Below, one piece after another: positions 1 to 10,852 of a stretch of DNA of 64,000 nucleotides (the stretch's first letter is position 1; each line of letters begins with the position of its first letter). The notes below the pieces were generated by a model that was given only the letters and a program-made list of their open reading frames with translations, had not been told where the DNA came from and made no database searches. The translations under genes and the position numbers were made by a program. The DNA is taken from the NCBI GenBank assembly GCA_021613535.1, contig CP075492.1:17918001-17982000 (forward strand), written 5' to 3'. The DNA is from Adineta vaga (taxonomy: Eukaryota; Rotifera).

Positions 1-3000
1 AACACCTTTTAAAAAATGTCTTGCAACATTTCTGTAACTTGAGAAGTTTCTATTTCTCAATTATTTTGAGCTCCCTGTATCAAACTTGAACAAAGAATTC
101 ATCAAAATATGTGAATATACGAATAATACTTCCACCCCTCTAAGCCATCAAAGAATCCAGAAGGACCCATTTCGCATAAGGACAAAGTACTTCAATAGTT
201 TGCCCGATCAGACTGAAACTTATAGCAGTGACTACTGACTTATGGTTCTACAATTGCTCAAAGGTTCACGTGAAACTACCTTGCATTTCTAGGTGGTTCA
301 AAATCGCTTCAAAACATTCCCCGTCCTCCAATACGAGTTTCCAAGGTGAAACGTTTTAAAGAAAATGATATGAAAAGTAAACATACCAGTTAATAGGACT
401 AAATAGAGACGTGTACTAATCCTTTGTTGTTTTATGTCTTTTTCTGTTCGTTGACTGGCCGCTTTAAACAAATTTAAACGTTCCATAATTCGACCATATT
501 TACGTAGAGGTGTCGTAACAGAACAAACTAGAAATTATATGCAAGTTACATAGAAGATGAAGCTATGTCTATTAAAATCAAAAGATACCTGCATTATTAT
601 TTGCGGGTTTTGAGCGATATTTTAGCTTGACATAAATATTAATCAGCCACGGCGCAATTATTCGAAGGATAATAGTAAGACCACCATACAGACTAATGAA
701 CCTAGTAGCTCCGTGAGAGAAATGCGTTAGTCCCCTCGCAGTGTATGTGCAAAACGCAGGAGCACATTTCATGAAATATTTCGAATAGTTCATTATTGCC
801 GACCATTCTTCAATGAAAAGATCAGCTAAGTGATCATTTACGGATTTCTTCTCTTGCTTGAAAGATAGAGCAGACGCGTTCCATTCAGTATGCATCTAAA
901 CAGACAAAAAATATGTCACAAAGATTGGCTAGTGTTATACATACTCGAGCAATGCCTGGAAATTTGTTCGCTAATAGTTGAAGACATCTTCTACTATACA
1001 AACAATCAAGTGTACTGCAGAGAAGAGCATCAAGAGGTATACATCCCGTAAAGAATCCATCAACTAATACTGAACTCGATTCGGGTTGAGACCATTCATA
1101 GCGTGGAAAATATGCACTGGGACTGAAAATTTCGAAAAATCCAGCTCTCGTTGTTGGATTTGTATTACTGCAGCCCATCGATTCTGGGTCCCAAGAGTCC
1201 AAGATAAAGTTGTTACTATATGCTATCTCTGTGCTGTAAAGTTTGTAATCATACCCTTGTCCAAGGATTGTCAAAAGGAAATTTGTATTCAAAGCCGAAA
1301 CTAAATAGTTAGCCCGCATTGTCGCTCGGAGATATTCCACGAATGAAACCATTTCAGTGGATGCACTGTTCTTGAAAAATGCAACAGTATTATTTACTCT
1401 ATATTGACTTTGAACTTTATCCAGAAGATAATCGTCGATAAAATCACTATTATCAAAATGAATTTGATTTTGAAAGACTGCATTTTGAGACAGTAAACAA
1501 AGACTAGCCAAAAGTTGAAACTAAACAAAAGGAAAGTTAAATCAATTACTCATCATGTCAGACAATCAAGCACAGTGAATAATGAGAATGGTTGACAATG
1601 ATCCTTTATAAAAATCATAGAACGATGTTTCTATATATTTTACCTAAAAATAGTCGTAGTCTACGGCAGGACTGTCCATTGATGTAAAACTTGATTTTAC
1701 AGAATTATTAACTACTAGCGGAGATACCCGCTACGTAGAGAACGCAATTCACATTTTCCATGTACAACAGTGCCCCTCTCTTCACGCCTCGGCAGATCTG
1801 CCTATTTTCAGACGCCCGCTGCAACTCATTCTGTAGTCCATAAACTTCACTTCAACTCCATCCAGGTAGAGCAGTGACTACACTCGCCCGCTTCGATGCG
1901 TCACAACAACACCCAGTTCTCCAAAGTGTCAGAGAAAAACGTGGAACTGCCAGTTTATCGACTCTGGATAAATTCTCACTCGATCTCCTTCCACGACCTT
2001 CCTGGGGACCTAGGCAAATGCCATGGTAAGTTTGGTAACGCTAGCTATTACAGGGACTGAATGCATGGAGAACAGACAAACAAACATTCTTCATATATAT
2101 ATACATATAGCTATTCATAGATTTCTGCAAGCTTTCTAGCATGGTATGCCATTTAAAACTGTCCTTATCATGATTTCAGTCAAAATTGTCGAGAAAAATC
2201 ATTAGAACGATATACTGCAAGCACACATTTGCTTTGGTTTTTATCTATGCCAGTCTGTTACGTTAGGTATGTGTCACGCCAATGTGATATCATACATGTG
2301 CAGTGGACTGAGTATGACTTAGAAATGCACCAAATCCAAACAATTTGGATTTGATGAGTTTGGGTCAAATATCGAGACCCATAAAGCAGCCAGGATTTGG
2401 GTATGATCCTTTTCTTTGAAGTCTTCACTCTTTATTGCAAATACTTCTTTAGATATGTCAACAAACCAAAATACATATTCTTGCTTAGTATTATCAAGTG
2501 GGAAATAATATGAACCTAAGACTTGAAAATATGAAGTATTTGCAATGAAGAGAGGAGACTTCAAAGAAAAGAACCATACCAAAATCCAGGCGATTTGCGT
2601 TTAGTTTATGTCCTAGATATGACATAGGGAATTTCGGAACAGTTTTTCTAAATTTTGCTGCTCTGTATATCAATGTAAATAGACATAGCTTTGTTAATCG
2701 ACTCACGAAGTCAAGATCGACGTTTCTCTATGCATCATGTCCTCACCGAAGGATTATTTTACCTGAGCAGCGGCTGTCGTTCGGAAATCTTGTACTCCGT
2801 ATCTGCTTGCATTTTTTAAATACAATGCTTCAATCCATTCTTGACTAACAAAAATACTTGAACAAATAGGATGAAATGTGATTTTGTGATTAACAAAATC
2901 ACCATACGGTATATTAACTTTTGAGCATGAACATGAAAGAGTTTCTGCATAATTAACATAAAGTTGATCGAAAATGGCGGGAGTAACATTGTATACAGTA

Positions 3001-3684
3001 GTTGTTCGAGTTGGTGACTTGAGAGTCGTATACATAATTATATAGGTAGACACTAAAAAAGATACACGAGTTCTTTCTCACGACGAAGGAGGTCGTTTAC
3101 AATCATGAAATCAGCCAATTTTTCGTCATCCCAGGATTAATTTATGCATAAATATTTTCTCTAACTCTACTGACCTCTTGACACACTATATGCTTGCTTT
3201 TCTTGTGAGGTTTCAGTCATGTAACTTCTTTGTATAGATAAAATATCAGTATAAGTTTACATATTCGACTAAAAAGTTGCTCTTTAGTGTTTCTGTGAAA
3301 AAAAAATTTATATCCTTTTTATTTTATGACAAAACGATAATATTTATTTCTATATAGCAAAACGTGTTCTTAATTCTAGCTGAGATCTCGTTCAAGTGTG
3401 TTACGCAAAAGAAAATATTTGACAAGATTTTTTGTATTTTGCATGTTAATTATCAACTTACCAACCAACTTACATTCTAAACATGTGTAGTTTGTGCCCT
3501 ACTTACTGGTAATTAAAAAAATGTACAACCAAGTGGAACATTTTTGTTGTTTGAGAACAGATGCCTGATCTTTCCGTTCATCGTCATCGTCATAATCGTT
3601 TTCTTCCATTACAAACAGATTGTAATTACGTATTCGTTCATTGACCAAATACAATAGAACTTTTAAATGCATTATTCTGATCAA
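1..3684 (-). CDS. 5' part of a polytopic Cys-rich membrane protein gene (paralogue of the gene at 22664-28947), cut by the window edge
   Basis: Read on the minus strand, the exons are 3684-3506, 3052-2763, 1520-945, 895-589 and 527-387, with GT...AG junctions. Exon 1 encodes an acidic cytoplasmic start (ENDYDDDDE) and the opening of a TM segment (STWLYIFLIT). Exon 2 carries LSCSCSKVNIPYGDF and a Cys-Ser-Ser-...-WIE block. Exon 3 carries CIPLDALLCSTLDCLY. Exon 4 has EEW...YF..C.P..C.Y followed by a TM segment (RFISLYGGLTIILRIIAPWL). Every block and most splice positions match module 1 of the plus-strand paralogue, which adds no intron where this gene has one after exon 4. Intron 2 is about 1240 bp and contains a foldback. 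Below 387 I could not follow a clean next exon: weak similarity near 140-230 is interrupted by stops. The gene may be decaying there or may continue outside the window. Base composition is less A+T-rich than in the paralogue. Function unknown. Confidence 0.7.
2390..2590. repeat. Foldback element with arms of about 60 bp, inside an intron
   Basis: The left arm at about 2390-2452 (CAGGATTTGG, CTTTTCTTTGAAGTCTTC, TTGCAAATACTTC) is repeated inverted at about 2530-2590 (GAAGTATTTGCAA, GACTTCAAAGAAAAG, AAAATCCAGG). Mismatches are scattered and the spacer is about 80 bp. It lies in the enlarged intron 2 of the minus-strand membrane-protein gene. The ORFs read across it are products of the palindrome. 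Confidence 0.75.
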
Positions 3685-3699
3685 TGATTGTTGCTAAGA

Positions 3700-5825
3700 A
3701 ATCGATCTATCAAACATTCATACATTAATCCTGAAAGGTATCATAATACCTAACACTCCGATATGGCAATGAAAGATCGATAAAGAGATACCTTTGTGGG
3801 ACTGGTGATTTCGAGTTGTTCGTGATTTTAGGAAACAGATAGGAATCTTACAGCATTCATAGAAATATGATATATGAAGTAACTTGGTACTTTCCATTGT
3901 ATACACAGCTACGAGTGAAGATGTCCATGACTCGATGTAGACTTTGGACGGCGTACGAGAACGAGGCAAGTAATATTTGATAGTAATAAGAAATGCGTGT
4001 GGCTGAAAGGTCAGCTAGTAGGTCTCATCTTCACACCGTCATAGTGATCAGACGTCTTGGTATTCGATAGTGATTACGCCAAAGCCCTTAAAATCCTTAG
4101 ATTTAGAGGGCTATACTTCTTCTCAAACCAGTCATCTTGATATCTGATACCAAGTCACTGGATACCATAACCTTCAACTAGTCAATACCAGGAGTAAAGA
4201 CATCTGTAATTGAGGAGCTTTCAAGAAGATAATCGATATGTCTCCCTTACAATATTCATGCGTCTATTAAAAATCTGAAGCATCTTGCAACACAGAGAAT
4301 GGTTGGAAGTATTGGATCTGTAGGATCCGTAGAAACCACTGTAACTGTTGGAAGTTCCAATGGTTTTAATGATTCAAACGAGAGCAACATTTCGAACAAC
4401 ACGATCCATCGAGACAGCTTGACTCCTTTTTACGAGTTCTACCTGTTGTACTACAGCTAGTGATCTGAATCATTTGGTATAAATGAACTTGGAGTGATTG
4501 ATAAGGGTTATGCGCTAGTGTCCGCCGGTATATTAGCAAAAACATGGACGGAAGCCTATCTATACTGGGCTATTAGATGCAACAGAAGCATTTACAACTG
4601 TTTATATGTAGCGTCATCTATATGCAGCTCATCTCGACTCTTTCAATACCATACCGTATACTTATTCTTTGTAATGTATGTTATGTAATATTACACTACG
4701 AAAAATTTCACAATACTTATGGGCTAAAAAAATACCGTGTAGTTCTCCAAGGTAAACAGCGCGAATCGTTAAGAAATACATCTAACGAATTGTAAACAGT
4801 TGTCGCAAACTGTATCAAAAGAGTCATTTGTCTATAGTTATTACACAAGTAAAATGGTTACGTACGTCTTGCAACTCTCTGAATACAGTCTTACTTGAGC
4901 TTAGGAAGATGAAATAGAAATATGCTACGCTAACGCAGGCACTCAATATGATAAAATGAAATGTGATCTTCAGTTCTGTTGTTCACGATGTGTGTCGTAG
5001 ATAACATATTTTATGTCAACGCTTTGTTAGTCTTGCAGGAAAAAACTTCACAATCTCTTTAAAATTGCAAATTTTTCATATGCTGCCTGCAAGAGATAAA
5101 TTTCATGTAAAATAAAACAATCTGTTTCTACATTTTATCATTAGAGCTAAAATATTTCTCGTATCCTTTAGCTTGGTGGCAGAGAAAAACTTCGCACATC
5201 TGCTTTTGTTTTATTCACAACAGGACCGAGCAAAGCATACTGTTTTTTTGGCGAAAATAGGGTGCTCTCACGAGGAAACCATTTGAGATGATGCTTCCCG
5301 TTTTCATTCATTCATATCTTATTTAGTTGGCTATATTCGGATAGTTAAAAATCCTAACGAGGATTTTCCCCAATCTCTTGTTTTCAAAAATGATCGTCAT
5401 TTTATTGAATTTTCAAGGTTCCCCTATATATTTTCCTATAAAAATAAACCATGGACTTCTTACCTGAAATTTTCACTGTAGTTAGATCTAATGATACTTA
5501 GAATATTCTGAAAAAGTCAGCAAAAAATGATTATCCTATCTCGAGATATCACGTATACAATAAAAGAGTGTTTTTCCAACTTTCATCCCGAAAACTCAAG
5601 GGGGATAAATCAAGACTTCCATACTTCGAAGTATCGTGGAAATATGAGAGAATGATGCTTTCCCGAAGCCTCATGTTTTTGTCTTTGACATTTTCATCGT
5701 TTTTAATAATAAACTAATTCATTTCAATCGGAAATTTCCGTGTTCTTTTTATATATGAGGTAAAGCCTGAATATTTTCTAGCAATACAATTGGTTTTTCT
5801 TATCATATACTTAGAAATCTTGCAT
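3700..5825. other. Intergenic, no gene recognised
   Basis: Only short ORFs with no recognisable domain. A weak inverted repeat (CTTGGTATTC near 4056 against GATACCAAG near 4148) is present. This interval holds the presumed promoter of the minus-strand gene that starts at 3684. Nothing else is supportable. Confidence 0.5.
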
Positions 5826-5870
5826 AATTATGCGACATCTATCTATCTATATATGTATATTCATATTATT

Positions 5871-5915
5871 TGCGGGTGTGGGTCAGGTTATACTCTTAAC
5901 CCACCCTCACCCACC
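5871..5915. repeat. TGTGGG-type hairpin
   Basis: GCGGGTGTGGGT at 5872-5883 pairs imperfectly with AACCCACCCTCACCCACC at 5898-5915. Confidence 0.6.
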
Positions 5916-6372
5916 AGCTATTCGCGAGTTGAAAGTTTTATTGACTAACAATTTGGATAAGCGATTTCCGGTTATTTCATTAAATATTTGTGCTTTTCAT
6001 TTCGATCCATCTCAATTAAAACTTGATATTGATCGTTTTTTGTTCAGAATCAAACCAAAGAATCGATATTGTTTGATATGGTTAAACAATTTAAAATTAA
6101 TCATGATTCTCAATTGTGTTCGGTTCAAAATATCTCAACGACGTCTCCAGCAACACCATCTCTTATGAAATGGCATTTGTCGATTGATAATTTTCATATG
6201 CACCAGCATTGAATTTGAAGAGACTTCGTGAAGACTTAATTCAAAAACATACACTGGTTCCTTCGTCAAGCACTAATCCAGTTCTTCATGAAATCGAATA
6301 GTATTTGAAATTAGATGTTAGTTGTGGAGATGTCCTTGAATTTTGGCTATTATTGGGCAATAAGTTTCCTCT

Positions 6373-6430
6373 AGGGTGAGTGTGGTTGGTTACGAATACG
6401 ATGTAAAACCTATACCCACATCCACACCCT
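6373..6430. repeat. TGTGGG-type hairpin
   Basis: AGGGTGAGTGTGGTTGG at 6373-6389 faces TACCCACATCCACACCCT at 6413-6430. It interrupts the hAT-like remnant just after its KFP motif. Confidence 0.65.
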
Positions 6431-6584
6431 CAAGGTAAAATCTGTTTGTTCGAAAATTTCTAATGATGTTTTTAATGTCGTATTTGAAAGAGAAGAAATT
6501 ATTGAACGAAAATCAGTTTCATCCATCTGACTCATATGTACACTTTCCGAATCTTCAAGACTTTCAAGCCATTTTAATGAGGAT

Positions 6585-6629
6585 GGGTGTGGGTATGTCT
6601 GAATGTGAATACATAAGAGACCCACACCC
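6585..6629. repeat. TGTGGG-type hairpin, loop family A
   Basis: GGGTGTGGGT at 6585-6594 pairs with ACCCACACCC at 6620-6629. The loop begins TATGTCTGAATGTGAAT and is nearly identical to the loop at 14982-15004. Confidence 0.8.
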
Positions 6630-6782
6630 GATTACTGTTTTTCTTACTGTTAAACAGAGAAAATCTATAGAAATAAAATAAGCATATCAATCATGTTGCA
6701 TTATAAAGATATCAACACTGTTCACTTGTAAGGGTGAGGGTGAGAGTGTAACTTAAGAATGACATCCTCGCATATCCTGAAG

Positions 6783-9700
6783 TCAACGTTTGTCACTTGA
6801 CTTATGTCGCCAAGTAGTAAGAGAATTTTTGAATACTTTCATGTATAAATTTGAAGGCATGACAAAGATCATGAATATAAGAATTGATGGTGTGAATGAA
6901 AAGAAGTAGGCAGTAAGGAATAACCATAAGTTTTGTGATGTTCGCACACATCCAGGTAATGATGAAATAATTAAACGAGGCATTGATAAAATAAGTAATG
7001 TAATAGGACTAATAATTAGTTGTTTATGTTCACTTAATTGTTGACTAATATGTTCTTTAAACGTTTGATCAGTTTGTGCTGTTGATCGTTGTCGAGCAGC
7101 TCTAAAGATAATAAATACAGCTGAGAATAAATTTGCAATGAATGGAACAAGGAGATGAAAATATAGAATACTAATATTATAATTTTGAACAGATAAAGAA
7201 TAACGAATAACACACCAAACGTGTCGTTCAATTGTACTTTGATAGATCGTGTCTATCAATGTTTTGTTCTTTTTCGAATTAATTAAATCCGATGAACTGT
7301 TCTCAGTTCTATTAACATAAGTTTTATCAGTTTCAGTTTCATATTTAAACATATTTCGATGTAAAGGTTCATGAATAAGACTTGCCATGATACACAATGG
7401 TAAAAGAAAAATAATCCATCGAGCAAAATGTTTGCTCTTCTTTTTATCAAATTTAATTCCTTTGAAGACTTGTACTGCTCTTTCAACAGCTACGCAAGCA
7501 TTTAACCAAGTATCACAATAAAGAAAAAGTTTTAAAATTGGTTCAATAATGATACAACCTCCATGAAGAATAGAGAAGTTTGTCGAGACATTGATTTGAG
7601 TGAAAATAGCAAACCAAAAGTTGACAAAGAACATACTAATTGTTAGAAGAGATGTTATTGATGATGCAAAAAGATACAAACCACAACCAACTTGTCGTAC
7701 TTCTTTATTTTTAAATGTCAAATATGAAAAAATACTATTTATTAATCCTCCAATAAACATAATGATTGTTAAACTAGCACTTATTTTAATCGAAGATGAT
7801 TGATTTGATAATGTTACATTTGGTTGTATTTCACCACGTAAAATATCATCAAGTGGTAAACCAATCGTTGTAGTATAATAATGACATCGATCTCCAATCG
7901 AACAACTGCGCTTGTTTGAATCTAAAATATTTCATTTTTTGGGAAATTTGTTTTCAATTGCTGCAAACGTATACATACCGAAATGATTGATAGTAGCATT
8001 ATTTTCACCAGATATGAAGATAGAAAAATTTCCTGTTGTATTTGGATAATATGTTGTTACAACCAAAATATATTTCGTATTTACTTCGAGTTTAATGAAG
8101 AATTTCAATTGTCCTTGATTACATTTTCCACTATGTTGTGTAAGTAAATTACCAAATGGTTGTAACGGATCAAAATCATCTTTGTAAAGATAACCATAGG
8201 TGTCAATTTCACTTCTACTCCAGATAACATATAGATCTGTTTTTACAACATTGATTTGTAATGTTTCATAATAATAATTGGGTGTTTTATAATCACGACA
8301 ATATTTTGGACTATTTGTCGTAAGTTGAGATGAATAAGTGAATTGAATGTTGATAGATGAAACTATTCAATGAACAAGGAAAAATATCTGAGATAAAGAT
8401 AAATTCAACTTCTTTAATCGAAAGCTTACAAAGACGTTTGACAGTCACATTGTACAAGTCAGACATATTGATTTTGATGTTGCCAATGGTCCTCGGATTA
8501 TACGTTGTTACAACCAATATATATGTAATGTGCTCATAGGCATGAATATTGAAAGTGAACTGAGCGGAAGGTCCTCTATTATTGTCTTTGATTAGAATAT
8601 TTTCAGTTGGATTAAGTGGATCAAATTTATTTTCATAGATATAACCATGTGTACCAATATCACTACTACTCCATATTATATAAAAACGATTTTCAGCTAC
8701 TTTGATTTCAAATGCTTCGTAATAATAGCTTTCCTGTTGACAATCTTTAGAATATATCTGACTGTTATTCGTCAATGTTAATGAATTTGTCCATTGAATA
8801 GTCCATGATATATCTATATATAATGTAAAAAATAAAACATATCAATTTAATAACCATATCATGAAAGTATCATAACTTACGACAAGAACTTTCTGAATAG
8901 AGAAATTTTTGTATTCGATTATTTCCTGTATCCATAACATATATATTTCCAGAATTATCAAAACTCATAGCACCTGGCATGTTTAATTGATTAGATTGAG
9001 AACCCTTTGTATAACATCCAATTAAACATCGAAAACCAAAAGATCCCTCTCCAACAATTCGATGATTCAAAGAATCTACAATAAATAAATATCCTTTTGC
9101 ATCGAACGCAATTCCAGAAGGACAGTTAAGTGAAATAGTTGTACGTAATGATCCATATCCTACAACTGTGATGGCATTCGTTTTTTCTGATGGAAATAAC
9201 TGAACTCGATTATTGCCACAATCTGCCACTAATAAATCTAAGTTTATATCAACGAAGATTCCAAAAGGTTGATTAAGTTCATTCGAAGAAGATCCTGTAT
9301 AATCTTTTCCAGCAACAGTAATTGATATTATCGAAGGATTGTTCAAGTCTCTTTTAACGACTTTGCTACTCCTTGTCATGGAACAGTACAAATGATCGTT
9401 GATATCGATAAAGAGAAAAGAACAGAGATCAGTAACGTTCATGACAATTTTAAAATTATTTGTCTTCGATATCCATCTCTTTACATATCCATTAGTAAGA
9501 CTATCACCAATATAAATATCACTTTGAGGTGTGACAAACAATGAACTGACACTTGAAAAATTGCCTGGACTGATATTTGTTGGATAGAGACTATTATTAT
9601 GCCACACTAAAATCGTATTTTTATCTCGATTAACAGCATAGATTGAATCGTTTGTATTGATGAAAATGACTCGAGGGTATAGACCAATAATTGATTGGTC

Positions 9701-10852
9701 AGCAAAAGTAATTCCATAAGTATTCCAAGTTGCTGTAGAACAAAATTGTGGTTGATTGAATGAAACAGCTAAAATATGAAAAAGAAATAGAAATCAAAAT
9801 TATTTTTCGTCTACTCACTAGAAGAAATATTCATCAGTTGAAACTTTTGAATACGATTATTTGTTTGATCACTAACAAACATATTGCCAAAACTATCAAA
9901 ACTCATAGTCCAAGGATTAATCAATTGATTAGATTGAAAACCTTCTCCATAACATCCAACTAAACATCGATAACCATGTGGTCCTTCTCCAACAATTCGA
10001 TTATTCGAAGAATCTACAATGAATAAATATTTTTTAGCGTCCAATACAATTCCTGTAGGCTTCTTAAGTTCAATAGTTGGATATATCGATCCGCGTCCTG
10101 CAACTGTGATAGCAATCCTTTCTCCTGGTGGAAATAGTTGAACTCGATCGTTTCCATAATCTGCTACAATTAAATCCAAATTTGAATCCACAAAGATTCC
10201 ATACGGCTCATTAAGTTCATTCGGAGCAGATCCTGAATTTTTTGATCCAGCAACAACAACCGGTGTCGTCAAAGAACTATTCAAAGCTCTTTTTACTACT
10301 TGATCAATCCACGTCATTGAACAGTATAAATTGTCATTGATATCGACAAACAGACCATAGCATATGTAAGAAACGTTCATGACAGAAACAGAAGTATTTG
10401 TTTTTGATATCCATTTCTGCACTTGATAGTTCATACCACCATCATCAAGATAAATATCACCGTTTGATCTTACGAACATAGAACTGGGATCTATGAAGTT
10501 ACCTGAGATGATATTTGTTGGATTGGGGCTACTGTTTTGCCACACTAAAATCTTATTCTGGATTCGATTAACGGTATAAATTGAATTGTTCATATTAATA
10601 AAGAGGAATACAGGATAGCTGCCAACAATTGATTCGTTAGCAAAAGTGATTCCATTACGATTCCAAGTGGCTGTTGGAGACAAGTTTGGTTGATTGAATG
10701 AAAGAGCTAAAATATGTGTAAAACAAATTTCAATGAAATTTTTTTTATAAAAATATTCAAAAAGAACCACAATTAATATACGCCTTACCTAAAATTTCGT
10801 TCCCGAAAACGGGAAAAAGCAAAATATATATGTAAATACAGAAATTCCACAT
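6783..10852 (-). CDS. Chimeric receptor: signal peptide, two NHL propellers, two small beta-type domains, C-terminal 7TM
   Basis: Six exons join with GT...AG introns and consistent phase: 10852-10789, 10706-9818, 9768-8881, 8813-8430, 8363-7979 and 7921-6783, giving about 1249 codons. Exon 1 is a signal peptide (MWNFCIYIYILLFPVFG). Exons 2 and 3 are near-duplicates (889 and 888 bp), each an NHL propeller with repeats such as LNEPYGIFVDSNLDLIVADY and IVDSSNNRI. Exons 4 and 5 are also duplicates, each a domain of about 125 residues with a YYYE...W.RS-type core and YILVVTTYNP; I do not recognise this family. Exon 6 adds about 40 linker residues and a rhodopsin-like 7TM domain with long extracellular loop 2 (many N-glycosylation sites). 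It reads as a surface sensor in which a propeller ectodomain could feed a G-protein-coupled core. No in-frame stops are seen. The ligand is unknown. Confidence 0.85.

Larger units (their letters stand above)
5860..6540 (+). pseudogene. Decayed hAT-like transposase remnant (C-terminal region)
   Basis: The reading from 5920 (ELKVLLTNNLDKRFPVI, then AFHFDPSQLK) resembles the segment of hAT transposases before the dimerisation domain. A second segment near 6300-6370 (YLKLDVSCGDVLEFWLLLGN, then KFP) matches the YL-P-L-W-W...FP core of the hAT C-terminal dimerisation domain. Several stops and frame changes separate the pieces. Two TGTGGG-type hairpins (5871-5915 and 6373-6430) lie within or beside it. 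The family call is made by eye from a short motif, and the remnant cannot encode an active protein. Confidence 0.4.

Noticed and set aside
1086-1304. Plus-strand ORF opposite exon 3 of the left-edge gene
   Set aside because: Shadow of the minus-strand exon, which has clear homology to its paralogue.
2319-2706. Two overlapping minus-strand ORFs with similar text
   Set aside because: They arise from the two arms of the foldback at 2390-2590.
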